NCBI GenBank assembly: GCA_050246635.1
Contig: JBFWVR010000003.1
Coordinates: 124,001-188,000, forward strand
From: JBFWVR01 sp050246635
Lineage (GTDB): Bacteria; Acidobacteriota; Vicinamibacteria; Vicinamibacterales; UBA2999
Direction: 5' to 3'
Length of the DNA stretch: 64,000 bases
A program made the translations under genes and the position numbers. The notes below the pieces were generated by a model that had not been told where the DNA came from, searched no databases, and saw only the letters and a program-made list of their open reading frames with translations. Positions 26,129-35,181 of the stretch are shown one piece after another; position 1 is the stretch's first letter, and the number at the start of each line of letters is the position of its first letter.

Positions 26129-26475
26129 CTGAACACGCTGAACACGCTGAACACGCTGAACACACTGAACACACTGAAGACACTGAAGACACTGAAGACA
26201 CTGAAGACACTGAAGACACTGAAGACACTGAAGTCCGTCAGGTGCCAACGGGTCGGATCCCGAACGGCCCGGGACTGAACGGACGAAGGGCCAGACAGGC
26301 GTCGAGGGGCTGCAGGCAGGTCGGGGAGAAGGCGATCAGGCGCAGATGGATGGTGCCGAGCCCGTCCATCCTGATTTCAGTGTCTTCAGTGTCTTCAGTG
26401 CCTTCAGTGTCTTCAGTGCCTTCAGTGCCTTCAGTGTCTTCAGTGTGCTCAGTGTGCTCAGTGTGATCGGTGTGA
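26129..26475. repeat. Large inverted pair of ACACTGAAG nonamer arrays
   Basis: Left array 26129-26232: four CTGAACACG, two CTGAACACA, then about seven CTGAAGACA units. Right array 26377-26475: TTCAGTGTC and TTCAGTGCC units, then outer TGTGCTCAG-type units. The arms are inverted around a 144-base unique centre (26233-26376), and the variant order is mirrored: inner units carry GAAG/CTTC and outer units carry GAAC or GAGC types. This fills the 459-base gap 26065-26523. No gene is seen in it. Confidence 0.92.
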
Positions 26476-26523
26476 GTGGTGTACCCGGCGTGTCGAAGAC
26501 GCGGCGCTCCCTGGGCTACGCCC

Positions 26524-27402
26524 TCAGTTCAACCCCGCCACCCGCCTCCGCAACGTCTTGACGTGCTCCCAGATCTGGGCGGTCTCCTTGCGCTCGTCCT
26601 CGTCCACCTCGGCGATCTTGGCGAGCTCGAGGTATCGCTCGAGATCCCGCAACGCGGCCGAGAAGTCCTGGAGGTGGTAGGCGAGCAGCCCGCGGTCACG
26701 GAGCTCGGTGACGGCCGTCGGCGAGATCGCGAGCAGCAGGTCCGAGACGAGGCGTGCCTGGGGGAACGAGCGCCACTTCACGTACAGCCGCTTCAGGTTC
26801 AGCAGCATGCGCACGATGATCTGCTTGCGGGTGGCGCGGGCGAGCAGCCGGGGCTTGAAGGCGGCTTCCTCGCCGACATGGCGGTGGAGCAGCAGGCGGC
26901 AGTCCGGCTCCTGGAGGATCGCGCCGTCGTGGAACGGGTCCACGATGAGCCCGTCGCCGGGGTTGTCGGTGTGGAGGTCCTCGCGCGCGCGCACGAGGAA
27001 GTGACCGGGGAAGTTGATGCCCTCGGCGCGCACGCCGGCGCGGCGCGCGACCTCGATGTAGACGAGCGCCAGCGAGATGGGGATGCCCGTCCGGCGGTCG
27101 AGGACCTCGTTCAGGCAGGAGTTACGCGGATCCTCGTACTGTTCGCGATTGCCGCGGAACCCCTGCTCGCCAAACAGGTACTTGTTGAGCGCGTCCACGC
27201 GCGCGACCAGGGGCGCGTCGGCCCCCGCCGTCGCCTGCACCCGGGCCGCGGCGGCGTCGCCCATCGCGTCCAGCCGGTCCAGATACGGCCCCGGGTCGAG
27301 CCGCGGGTACTCGATGCGCGCGACGAGCAACGCCGGCTGCGCCAGATCCGGTCCCGGCAGGTCAGCGGCGTCGGCAAGCTGTTCGGCGAGTGTCCGTCCC
27401 AA
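26524..27402 (-). CDS. SirB1-type transglutaminase-like protein with TPR
   Basis: 292-residue member of the SirB1/transglutaminase-like family. The core segment DPRNSCLNEVLDRRTGIPISLALVYIEVARRAGV carries the Cys-containing helix; GINFPGHFLVR and VDPFHDGAIL supply the His and Asp region. A TPR-like helical C-terminus follows (about 200-290). Substrates are unknown. The first available start is a TTG at 27402, directly after a nonamer array; the N-terminus is therefore uncertain. Last gene of the minus-strand block that begins with moxR. Confidence 0.78.
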   Translation of the reverse strand: MGRTLAEQLADAADLPGPDLAQPALLVARIEYPRLDPGPYLDRLDAMGDAAAARVQATAGADAPLVARVDALNKYLFGEQGFRGNREQYEDPRNSCLNEVLDRRTGIPISLALVYIEVARRAGVRAEGINFPGHFLVRAREDLHTDNPGDGLIVDPFHDGAILQEPDCRLLLHRHVGEEAAFKPRLLARATRKQIIVRMLLNLKRLYVKWRSFPQARLVSDLLLAISPTAVTELRDRGLLAYHLQDFSAALRDLERYLELAKIAEVDEDERKETAQIWEHVKTLRRRVAGLN

Positions 27403-27403
27403 A

Positions 27404-27492
27404 CCCCTTCGTGCCCTCGTGTCCTTCGTGCCCTTCGTGTCCTTCGTGCCCTTCGTGCCCTTCGTGTCCTTCGTACCCTTCGTGACCTTCGA
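27404..27492 (+). repeat. CCCTTCGTG nonamer array
   Basis: About nine units alternating CCCTTCGTG and TCCTTCGTG. It fills the 92-base space between the HAD and SirB1-like genes from edge to edge. Confidence 0.92.
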
Positions 27493-27494
27493 TC

Positions 27495-28208
27495 CTATCC
27501 CTCACACAACGCGTCGAGCGCACCCAGTGTGACCATCTCCAGCCCCGACACCACGAGCTCCGCCGCGTCGGCGAGCTCGTCGGCGGTGTAGGTGTTGGTG
27601 ACGGCGACGGTGCGCAGGCCGGCGCCCCGCGCCGAGTCGAGGCCCCAGCGCGAGTCCTCGATGGCCACGGTGCGGGACGCGTCGAGGTCGCGGCCGGTGG
27701 CCGCCCGCAGCTTCTCGAACGCGAAGCGGTACGGCTCCGGATCGGGCTTGCTCCGTTCGGTCTGGTCGGCGCCGACGACAACCGGGAACAGGTCGCGGAG
27801 GCCCGCCCGATCCAGCACCTCCTCGATCTCGTAGGTGAGCGCCCCCGAGGCGATGGCCACGGGCACGGCATTGGCGGCCTCGCGGATGAACCGGGCCGCG
27901 CCGGGAAAGAGCATCTCACCGCTTGCGGTGAGGTCCTCGTAGCGGTTCGCCTTGCGGGCGATGAGCTCGGCGAGCCGCTCCTCGTTCATCTCCAGGGCGC
28001 GGTCCCGCGCCAGCGTGCGGAACATGCCCGCATCGTCGTAACCGAGATAGCGGGCGTAGTACTCCTCCGGCGTGAACGTGATGCCGTCCTCGGCGAGCAC
28101 GTCCTGGTACGCGCGAAGGTGCAGGCGCTCGCTGTCGGCGATGACCCCGTCGAAGTCGAAGATGATGGCGTGGAGGGGCCGGGGGGAAGGGCCGTCCGGA
28201 TGTGTCAC
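27495..28208 (-). CDS. HAD-superfamily phosphatase, beta-phosphoglucomutase-like
   Basis: Cytoplasmic HAD subfamily IA hydrolase, 237 residues. Motif I is FDFDGVIADSE with the nucleophile and acid/base Asp pair, motif II is the AIASGA region, motif III Lys lies in RSKPDPEPY, and motif IV is AIEDSRWGLDSARGAG. A helical cap lies between motifs I and II. Sugar-phosphate phosphatase or mutase activity is likely; the substrate is unknown. The GTG overlaps the DUF1684 stop by 4 bases. Confidence 0.88.
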   Translation of the reverse strand: MTHPDGPSPRPLHAIIFDFDGVIADSERLHLRAYQDVLAEDGITFTPEEYYARYLGYDDAGMFRTLARDRALEMNEERLAELIARKANRYEDLTASGEMLFPGAARFIREAANAVPVAIASGALTYEIEEVLDRAGLRDLFPVVVGADQTERSKPDPEPYRFAFEKLRAATGRDLDASRTVAIEDSRWGLDSARGAGLRTVAVTNTYTADELADAAELVVSGLEMVTLGALDALCEG

Positions 28209-28822
28209 GGCGCGCTCGATTCCACCTTTGGCAGCCGCTCGCCCGCGCGCACCGGCGTCTGCAGCCGGTTCTGCTGCGGCGGGTAGGGGCAGTCGTAGTC
28301 GGCGTTGTAGTAGCAATACGGGTGATATGCGAGGTTGAAGTCCACGATGTAGATGCCCGAGGCCGTGGGGTCGATGTCCATGTAGCGCCCGGCCGCGTAG
28401 GTCTCGGTGCCGCTCGTGAGATCGGTGAACGGCACGAACAGGCGGCTGATACGCTCGGTCCCGGCCTCGACGAAGGCCGACAGCTTCATCGGCTCGCCGT
28501 GCAGCGTGAACTCGAGCGTGCCGACGTGCTCCATCTGCCGGATCTTGCCCGTGGACGTGGGCATCTGCAGGTAGGTGCGCTGCCGGACCTCGGAGAGCTG
28601 GGCCGGCACGGCGTAGCTCTCGTCGATGGGGAAGTAGCTGAGCGGCAGGAAACGATCGCGGTCCGCGGGCTTCACCGGCGAGTCCGACGCCGAGCGCAGC
28701 ATGTCGTCCTTCTCCGCCCGTACCGATGCGATGCGCGACGTGTAGTCGCCGCCGGGCGAGGGAGAACACGCCGCGCCGAGCGCCGCGACGAGCACGACCG
28801 TGACGAGCCTCGAAACCCTCAC
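28205..28822 (-). CDS. DUF1684 lipoprotein
   Basis: 205-residue lipoprotein. From the GTG at 28822 it has a clean signal VSRLVTVVLVAALGAAC with lipobox Leu-Gly-Ala-Ala-Cys. The rest matches the DUF1684 pattern: RFLPLSYFPIDESY and the Cys-containing YHPYCYYNADYDCPYPPQQNRL near the C-terminus. The family's function is not established. The start is favoured over longer frames by the signal peptide and by a CATAGT -10 box 6 bases upstream. Coupled to the HAD gene. Confidence 0.82.
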   Translation of the reverse strand: MRVSRLVTVVLVAALGAACSPSPGGDYTSRIASVRAEKDDMLRSASDSPVKPADRDRFLPLSYFPIDESYAVPAQLSEVRQRTYLQMPTSTGKIRQMEHVGTLEFTLHGEPMKLSAFVEAGTERISRLFVPFTDLTSGTETYAAGRYMDIDPTASGIYIVDFNLAYHPYCYYNADYDCPYPPQQNRLQTPVRAGERLPKVESSAP

Positions 28823-28828
28823 GTCTTC

Positions 28829-28834
28829 ACTATG
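28829..28834 (-). promoter_or_regulatory. -10 box CATAGT, predicted leaderless start
   Basis: CATAGT on the minus strand, 6 bases before the GTG of the DUF1684 gene. It would give the DUF1684-HAD pair its own promoter separate from the Bat operon. Confidence 0.35.
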
Positions 28835-28953
28835 CCACACTCGCCTGACCGCCCCGAACCCCGGGGCGAGCGGCAGCCGGCAGGCGGGCCGCCTCGACCA
28901 CGGCCGCGCCGGACGGGCCGCCAGGCTCCGGGCCAGGCCGGCGCGCGGCACCG

Positions 28954-30021
28954 TCAGCCGAGCGAGGAGATCAGCGCGAGCACTCCCGCCGCGGCGGCCA
29001 GCTGCAGCCCGAGGGCCGTCCGGTCCCGCAGGAAGAGCGCGCCGGCCCCGGCGAGGGCCAGCGCCGCCAGCAGGAAGCGCCAGTAGAGGTCCTCGGTCGC
29101 CTCCTGCAGGCCCGTCGTCATGGCGCGGCGGCGCGTCTGGTCGATGATGGCATTCGCAATCTCGACGTCGCGCTCGCGGCCCAGCTCGAAGTACCGGCCG
29201 CCCCCGGCGTTGGCGATCACCGACAGCGAGTTGCGGTCAATCGAGGAGCGGATGTTCACCGCCTCGGCCGGGTCGACGTTCGCGGGCTCGGGGATCATGC
29301 CGCCGGCCGTCGTGCCCACGCCGACGACGTAGACGGGGACCCCGGCGTCCTCGGCGCTGGTGAGCGCCGATTCCACCTCGCCGCTCCAGGCCTGGCCGTC
29401 CGACACGAGCACGAACGCGCGGCCGTTGGGCGAGACTCCATGGATCTCCTCGTCCTTCTGGATCAGGCGGAGCCCCCAGTAGATGCCGCGCTCGATGTTC
29501 GTGTCCCAGGTCGAGTCGTCTTCGAGCCGGAAGGGTGGCTCGTCCTCGAGGTGGTCGAGGAAGAAGAAGAACGTGTTGGGGTCCCGCGTCAGCCGGATCT
29601 GGGGCGTCGCGATGTGCGCGAAGAGGGCGAGGGCGACCCGGTCTTCCTTCCAGCGGAGGGCCTCGGCCAGGGTCCGCATGAACTCGATGGAGCGCTTCCA
29701 GCGATCGCCGCGCACGTCGGCAACGCGCATCGACGCCGAGCCGTCCTGCAGGATCACGAGGTCCACGCCGGCGGTGCGGATGGCCGTGACCACGGCCTGC
29801 GGCCGGGCCAGGGCCAGGATCACGGACGAGAGCGCCAGGATCAGGCAGAGCCAGAAGAGCAGGTCCCCGAACAGGGGCACCGTCGTGCGCACCGGGCCCG
29901 TCTGCCGCGTCAGGTAGCGGCGCCGGTCACCCAGCCGGCGTACGGCCTGCCACACCCAGAGCAGCGTGAGCAGCGCCGGCACGGTGAGGAGCGGCAGGTA
30001 CCCGGGCGCGGCGAAGCGCAT
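28954..30021 (-). CDS. BatA/BatB-like VWA membrane protein
   Basis: 355-residue inner-membrane protein. Two N-terminal helices (about 8-25 and 52-72), then a von Willebrand A domain with a complete MIDAS start DGSAS (93-97), a conserved Thr-containing loop, and SDG near residue 208. One or two C-terminal helices follow. Aerotolerance (Bat) VWA proteins act with MoxR ATPases in metal-dependent protein assembly or stress tolerance; the partner here is unknown. It shares one base with the upstream BatC-like gene. Confidence 0.85.
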   Translation of the reverse strand: MRFAAPGYLPLLTVPALLTLLWVWQAVRRLGDRRRYLTRQTGPVRTTVPLFGDLLFWLCLILALSSVILALARPQAVVTAIRTAGVDLVILQDGSASMRVADVRGDRWKRSIEFMRTLAEALRWKEDRVALALFAHIATPQIRLTRDPNTFFFFLDHLEDEPPFRLEDDSTWDTNIERGIYWGLRLIQKDEEIHGVSPNGRAFVLVSDGQAWSGEVESALTSAEDAGVPVYVVGVGTTAGGMIPEPANVDPAEAVNIRSSIDRNSLSVIANAGGGRYFELGRERDVEIANAIIDQTRRRAMTTGLQEATEDLYWRFLLAALALAGAGALFLRDRTALGLQLAAAAGVLALISSLG

Positions 30022-30695
30022 CAGCCCTTCTTCACCTTCTTGGCGCTGCGGCCGGCCTGCTCGGCTTCCATCCGCTCGTCGGGCCGCATCGGCACGATCA
30101 TCTTGAACTGCTTCGTGTCGGAGGCCTCGGGCGGCGCGCCCATCACGCCGTGCAGGCTGCGCCCGTCAGGGATGTCGCCGGCCGCGGCCGGGGCGGGCGT
30201 CGGGGCGATGTCCACCTGCGCGGAGGCCACCATGTCGCGGATGCGGATTGCCAGCTCGTAATTGAAGGCCGCGTCGGCGTTCTCCGGCTGGCGCCGCAGC
30301 ACGTCCGCGTAGGCCGTGACGACGGCGTCGAGGCGGCCGACGACCTGGCGCCAGGGGCCGCCCTCGCGCTGCGTCTGGCGGTAGCTGGCGTTGGCCGCGG
30401 CAAACGGGCGCGTGTCGGCCTCGTCCTCCAGGGCGCTGAGGTCGCCGCCCCAGAAGCGCGCGGCCGTCACGGTGCCAGCCGCGGCGTCGATGGCGTCGCC
30501 GGCGCCGGGCACCACGCGCAGGAACGTCGATCCGTCCGCGACGTCCGCGAGGGTGGCTTCCGGCTGGCTGTAGTTGAAGACGGCCAGCTCCGCCTGTCCA
30601 TCGGCGACGAGCGCCTGGACCTCGGCGGCGCGCCACGCGGCGTAGCCCGCGAGCGCCAGCGCGATGGCGATGATGATCTGGGTCGGTGTTCTCAT
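30021..30695 (-). CDS. BatC-like helical periplasmic protein
   Basis: 224 residues. One N-terminal helix (about 6-22) anchors a helical, TPR-like domain: YADVLRRQPENADAAFNYELAIRIRDM fits a TPR. The C-terminus is Pro-rich and very basic (KKVKKG). Between two VWA genes it occupies the place of BatC in Bat operons. No enzymatic motif. Confidence 0.7.
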   Translation of the reverse strand: MRTPTQIIIAIALALAGYAAWRAAEVQALVADGQAELAVFNYSQPEATLADVADGSTFLRVVPGAGDAIDAAAGTVTAARFWGGDLSALEDEADTRPFAAANASYRQTQREGGPWRQVVGRLDAVVTAYADVLRRQPENADAAFNYELAIRIRDMVASAQVDIAPTPAPAAAGDIPDGRSLHGVMGAPPEASDTKQFKMIVPMRPDERMEAEQAGRSAKKVKKG

Positions 30696-30707
30696 GCCTG
30701 TCCCCGC

Positions 30708-31802
30708 CTACGGAAACGTCTGAAACAGCGGCACGGCGAGCCGCATCAGGATGGCGACCGCGAAGAGGCCGGCGGCCGCCAGCGCGAACGGCGCGAAGCG
30801 CGGCTCGGCCGTGGCGTACTGGCGCACCTCGATGCGGCCGGCCGAAATGCGATCGATGTCGTCGATGGCACGGATGAGCGTGGCCTCGTCCGCCGCCGAG
30901 TAGAACTTGCCGCCGGTGCGCTCGACGGCGGCGCGCCAGGCCGTGTCGGAGACGCCGGCGCCGAGGTCGTCGCCCGAGCCGGTCCGGATGAAGTAGACCG
31001 GGATGTCGGCCCGCGCCGCCTCGCGCAGCACGTCGATGGCCGACCGCCCGTCCTGCATGACTTCCGCGTCGGCGCCGTCCGAGAAGATCACCATCGCGTT
31101 GCCGGCCGCGTCGAGGAACTTGAATGCCTGGAACAGTCCCACGCTCTGGTCGATGGCCTGCGCGATCATCGTGCCCTGGTCGGGGAACGCCATGAACTCG
31201 TTCCAGTCGCCGATGAGCGCGACGCTGAGCAGGATGTTCTCGTAGTCGGTCGTGAACGGCGTGATCACGTAGGCCTGGTCGCCGAACTCCACGAGCGCGA
31301 TGAGGTCCCGGTACTGCCCTTCCATGCGGCGGCGGATGAAGTACTCCGCCGCGCCGACCGTCGTGAAGAAGGCGGCGTCGTTCGGGGCGTTGCGGGCCAG
31401 CGTCTTCGACTCGAACGACGACAGCATGCTGGAGGAGGCGTCGATCATCAGGCTGATCCGACGCCCGGGATACGTCACGTCGTCGTGGGTGATCGGCGTG
31501 CGGGGATCCGAGGCCGCGAGGGCCAGGAACGGCAGGCCGGCGAGCGCCGCGACGAGCGCGCCGTGGCGCAGCAGGGCCGCCGGCGACCCGCCGAACCGGC
31601 TGGCCAGCGCCGGCATCGCCAGCCGCCCCCGGCCGGGCCGCGCGAGGATGAGTCCCCGCACGAGCAGCACCGCGAGGGCAAGACCCGCCACCGCCACCAT
31701 GGCCACCCGGGCATTGGCGCTCTCGAGGAACAGCAGGCGCGAGAGGTCGATCTCCGACCAGCCCGCCAGCCCGTTCCTGAACGCCGTCAGGACGTCCGTC
31801 AC
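30708..31802 (-). CDS. BatA-like VWA membrane protein
   Basis: 364-residue membrane protein. Two N-terminal hydrophobic helices (about 34-54 and 82-97) lead to a VWA domain with MIDAS DASSS (121-125) and FSDGADAE about 110 residues later. A C-terminal helix lies near 340-358. The GTG start overlaps the BatD-like stop by 4 bases. Together with the second VWA protein it probably forms a membrane pair driven by the MoxR ATPase of the same operon. Confidence 0.85.
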   Translation of the reverse strand: MTDVLTAFRNGLAGWSEIDLSRLLFLESANARVAMVAVAGLALAVLLVRGLILARPGRGRLAMPALASRFGGSPAALLRHGALVAALAGLPFLALAASDPRTPITHDDVTYPGRRISLMIDASSSMLSSFESKTLARNAPNDAAFFTTVGAAEYFIRRRMEGQYRDLIALVEFGDQAYVITPFTTDYENILLSVALIGDWNEFMAFPDQGTMIAQAIDQSVGLFQAFKFLDAAGNAMVIFSDGADAEVMQDGRSAIDVLREAARADIPVYFIRTGSGDDLGAGVSDTAWRAAVERTGGKFYSAADEATLIRAIDDIDRISAGRIEVRQYATAEPRFAPFALAAAGLFAVAILMRLAVPLFQTFP

Positions 31803-32986
31803 CGCGACCAGGCCCTCGTGCCGGCGCCGGAGATCCCGCGGCGCACCGCGGCCAGCGCCTCGGCCACCATCGTGTGTTCCGATCGCAGTCGCGCGACGGT
31901 CCGCTGCGCGGTGTCGAACGCGTCGTCCAGCGCGCCGTCGTTGCCGGAGCCGTCGCGGCCGTAGCGCGCGGCCGTGAACGTGCGCAGCGCGTCGGCGAGG
32001 GGATCACCGGCCGGCACCCGCGAGGCGGTCGTGCCAGCGGAGACGAAGACGGTCCGCGAGCGCGGGAATCCTGTCGTGATGGCTACCTGGCCTTCGAGCG
32101 GCGCCGTGCCCGCGGCGATCTGCTGGCCGACGGTCGCGCCGGTCGCGATGGCCGCGGCCACGCGGGTGGCAGCCAGCGCCCGGCCGGCCACCGCGGGCGT
32201 CCAGCCCTCGATGGCGCGCAGCCGGCCCACCTCGGCCATCTCCGTGGCCAGGGCGCCGACGATCGTGCGGGGGGGCAGCAGCAGGCTGCGTTCCGTCGTC
32301 GTCGTGGCGAGCCGGCGGCGGGCCGCGCCCGCCAGTGCCACGACAATCATCACGCCCGACAGGACGAACAGGACGAGGGCAATCGTGCGCAGGAGGGCGG
32401 CGGTGGACTGCCGGCCCTCGATCGCCGCCAGCGATGGGGCGCCCGAGACGTCGCGGATGTCTCCGCCCTCCACCGGCACGAGCGAGAGCACCTTGATGGG
32501 CAGCGGCGGCATGACGTAGGTCTGCTCACGTCCCTGCATCGCCTCGCCCGTGCCGGTGCTCGTCTCGACGGTGTAGCTGATCTCCAGCGCCGGGATGCTC
32601 AGGTCGGCGCCGAACGCGTTCTCGACGATGACGGAGACGTCGTAGCCGTACTGGAAGAAACGCCGGGTCGCGGTCTGGAGGTCGTCCCCGCGTTCGCCAC
32701 CGGCGACCTCGAAGGGCGGGATCTGCAGGGCCGAGGGCTCGAGCCGCGACTCGTCCGGCACGACCCGGGCGGTCTCGTCCTCCAGGGCCGCGCACGTGAG
32801 CGTCAGGCGGAAGCGTTCGCCGACCCGCACCGCCGGGGTGCTCGACTGCCACCAGCAGGAGATCGGCGCCACCGAGACGTTCTCGGCCGCGTCACGCGCG
32901 TCTGGTTCATGGTCGTGTTCCTGGGCGGCTGCCGCGGCCGGCACCACGAGGAGACACAGGAGCGTGAGGAAGGTGCAGTACTTCAT
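31799..32986 (-). CDS. BatD-like membrane protein
   Basis: 395 residues. A signal peptide (MKYCTFLTLLCLLVVPAAAA) is followed by a beta-rich periplasmic domain containing VGERFRLTLTCAALEDE and SIPALEISYTVE, typical of BatD/oxygen-tolerance N-domains, then one membrane helix (about 206-228) and a helical cytoplasmic tail. The ATG at 32986 was chosen for the signal peptide. 131 bases separate it from DUF58 upstream, where repeat half-elements lie. Confidence 0.75.
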   Translation of the reverse strand: MKYCTFLTLLCLLVVPAAAAAQEHDHEPDARDAAENVSVAPISCWWQSSTPAVRVGERFRLTLTCAALEDETARVVPDESRLEPSALQIPPFEVAGGERGDDLQTATRRFFQYGYDVSVIVENAFGADLSIPALEISYTVETSTGTGEAMQGREQTYVMPPLPIKVLSLVPVEGGDIRDVSGAPSLAAIEGRQSTAALLRTIALVLFVLSGVMIVVALAGAARRRLATTTTERSLLLPPRTIVGALATEMAEVGRLRAIEGWTPAVAGRALAATRVAAAIATGATVGQQIAAGTAPLEGQVAITTGFPRSRTVFVSAGTTASRVPAGDPLADALRTFTAARYGRDGSGNDGALDDAFDTAQRTVARLRSEHTMVAEALAAVRRGISGAGTRAWSR

Positions 32987-33090
32987 GGAGGCGCAGGCTC
33001 GAAGACGGACCGGCCACAGGGGCAGAGAGAGCACGGAGACGTGATTGTACGAGTCGCTCGTCATGGGGCTGCTCTGTGTGGGCCTTCCTG

Positions 33091-33108
33091 ATTCCGGTTT
33101 CTGGATTC
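33091..33108 (+). repeat. Single arm of the ACCGGAAT inverted element
   Basis: ATTCCGGTTTCTGGATTC, equal to the right arm at 59904-59921 and one base from that at 8229-8246. No left arm of this dialect lies nearby; instead a degraded GCCACAGGGG-type arm sits at about 33011-33041, suggesting a mixed or decayed element. Confidence 0.75.
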
Positions 33109-33117
33109 CCTATTCCG

Positions 33118-34038
33118 CTACTTGCGCCGGAGCCGGCGCTCCGCCACCCATTCAAGGAAGGCGATGTCGAACCGCGTCTGGTCGAGCCCGAGGCGCAGCA
33201 CCTCGAGGTCGTGGCGCCGGGCCACGGCCGCCACCTCGTCCTGCCATTCGCTGGCGCGCGTCGCGAGCCGCGTCGCCTCGCGCCGCGACACGATCCGGCT
33301 CCGGCCCGTCTCGACGTCGAATGCGTCGATCCAGCCCGCCGAGACCGCCGGCAGCTCGTAGGCGAACGCCGCGTCCACCATCACGACGACGACGTCGTGG
33401 AGCGAGTCGAGGTCCGACAGCTCCTTCATGATCGGGGCCGGGTCCTCGACGAGGAAGTCCGAGACGACCGGCACGAGCGACGTCTTGCGCATGAAGCCGG
33501 CGATCGTGCCGCTGAAGCTGTCGGCCGCGCGCACCGGCTGCAGGCCTGTTCCGTGCTGGTAGGCATCGAGGCAGTGCACGACCTGGCCCTTGCCGACGCG
33601 GGGCCGCAGGCCCTCGAACCCGCCGAAGCCGTCGCCGAAGACCACCAGCCCGACCGAGTCCTGGAAGAACACCGCCGACATGCCGATGGTCGCGATGGCC
33701 CGCGCGATCGTCACCGCGATGGGCACGCCGTCCATGCCGCACCGCGTGGATGCCGACCGGTCGGCGACGATCACCACCCCGGAGGTGCTCGGCTGCTCGA
33801 AGTCGCGGACGATGAACGGGCTGAAGTTGGTGAGGCTGCTCTGCGCCCAGTCGATGTGCTCGAAGCGGTCGCCGGCCTCCCACTCCCGCAGGCCGACGAA
33901 GTCGAAGCCCGCGCCGTGGAACAGGCTCGCGTGCTCGCCGATCGTGAACTCGCGCATGCGCTTCAGCAGGCGGAGCTCGACCTCCGTGATCTCGGAGAGA
34001 TTCACGAAGGGCTCGACTTCCTGCTCCCGCGTCCTCAT
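33118..34038 (-). CDS. DUF58 protein of the MoxR/Bat operon
   Basis: 306 residues. The DUF58 core GAGFDFVGLREWEAGDRFEHIDWAQSS lies at about 43-69, then a VWA-like fold with VIVADRSAS as MIDAS start. DUF58 proteins nearly always follow moxR and are thought to link the ATPase to VWA partners. No hydrophobic segment is present, so it is cytoplasmic. The ATG overlaps the moxR stop by 4 bases. Confidence 0.88.
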   Translation of the reverse strand: MRTREQEVEPFVNLSEITEVELRLLKRMREFTIGEHASLFHGAGFDFVGLREWEAGDRFEHIDWAQSSLTNFSPFIVRDFEQPSTSGVVIVADRSASTRCGMDGVPIAVTIARAIATIGMSAVFFQDSVGLVVFGDGFGGFEGLRPRVGKGQVVHCLDAYQHGTGLQPVRAADSFSGTIAGFMRKTSLVPVVSDFLVEDPAPIMKELSDLDSLHDVVVVMVDAAFAYELPAVSAGWIDAFDVETGRSRIVSRREATRLATRASEWQDEVAAVARRHDLEVLRLGLDQTRFDIAFLEWVAERRLRRK

Positions 34039-35075
34039 GGCACGGGGACGCGCTCGATGATGTCCTTCACGACGGCCTCGGTCGTCAGGCCGTGGCTGGC
34101 CGCGTGTGGCCCCAGCCAGATCCGGTGCCCGAGCACGTAGTGCGCCAGATCCTGGATGTCCTCGGGATAGACCGTGTCGCGGCGGCGGACGAGCAGCGCC
34201 CAGACCTTCGCGAGCCGGCCCCAGCAGATGATGGCGCGCGGGGACGCGCCGAGATCGACGCCGTGCTCGACGAGCTCGGACGGCGAGTGCACGAGCCAGT
34301 CCACGTCCGGGTTGTGCGGGCGGGTGGCCGCCACGAGGCGCTGGATGTAGTCGCCCAGCCGCTCGTGCAGGTAGACGTGGCTGGTGATGGCCGCCCGCAG
34401 CTCGATGATGCGCTCCTTGGCCATCAGCGAGTTGAGCTTGATGTGCTTGAAGTCGAAGTTGACGAGCTTGCGCTCTTCCTCCGGCGGCAGGTACCCGATG
34501 TTCACCATGATGGCGAAGCGGTCGGTCGCCGCCTCCGACAACGGGAACGTGCCCTGCCCGAGCTCCACCGGGTTCATCGTCGCGATTGCGAAGTTGAAGG
34601 CCGGCAGCTCGTAGGTGGTCTTGCCGACGGTCACCGTGCGGTCCTGCAGCCCCTCGAGGAACGCGCTCTGCGACTTGAGCGGGATGCGGTTGATCTCGTC
34701 GAGCAGGATGACCTCGGCCTCGGCGAGCGGCCCGAACTCGGTCACGAGCTCGCCGGTCGCCGGGTTGATCATCTGGAACCCGACGACCTCGGTCGGCTGC
34801 AGGTCGGCGCGGCCCTGGAGGCGGGCGAAGCGCGCATTGCTGATCGCGGCGAGGATCACCCCGAAGAACGTCTTGCCGACGCCCGGCACGCCGCGCAGGA
34901 GCAGGTTGCCGGAGTTGACCTGGCGCTGCTCCTTCTTGTCGTAGGTCGTCGGGATTTCCGACATGAGCACGACGTTGGCGAGCGTCTTCGCCGTGTCGTA
35001 GCCGACGAGGGCCTTGCCGCCTTCCGCGAGAATCGCGTCGTGAAACTGGATGGCTTCTTCGAGATCGGGATGCAC
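34035..35075 (-). CDS. MoxR-family AAA+ ATPase
   Basis: 346-residue AAA+ ATPase of the MoxR group, chaperone-like partner of VWA proteins. Walker A is GVPGVGKT (62-69) and Walker B VILLDEIN (122-129); sensor 1 lies in FAIATMNPVE and the arginine finger region in SEAATDRFAI. The C-terminal lid has SPRAIICWGRLAKVWALL. GTG start at 35075. It heads the minus-strand Bat operon. A TAGGAT -10 box at 35097-35102 leaves a leader of about 14 bases. Confidence 0.92.
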   Translation of the reverse strand: MHPDLEEAIQFHDAILAEGGKALVGYDTAKTLANVVLMSEIPTTYDKKEQRQVNSGNLLLRGVPGVGKTFFGVILAAISNARFARLQGRADLQPTEVVGFQMINPATGELVTEFGPLAEAEVILLDEINRIPLKSQSAFLEGLQDRTVTVGKTTYELPAFNFAIATMNPVELGQGTFPLSEAATDRFAIMVNIGYLPPEEERKLVNFDFKHIKLNSLMAKERIIELRAAITSHVYLHERLGDYIQRLVAATRPHNPDVDWLVHSPSELVEHGVDLGASPRAIICWGRLAKVWALLVRRRDTVYPEDIQDLAHYVLGHRIWLGPHAASHGLTTEAVVKDIIERVPVP

Positions 35076-35181
35076 GGGGCCGCCTTGAAAGCCCCAATCC
35101 TATCGCATGCCGTCGCCGGTCCGGCTGGTTTTCGGCGGATGTCCCGCCTCCGTCCCACGAACCGCCCCAGCACAGCGCATT

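Noticed and set aside
26129..26475. Possible CRISPR array
   Set aside because: Units are 9 bases and directly adjacent, without spacers, and no cas gene is present. The same applies to all other arrays in the window.
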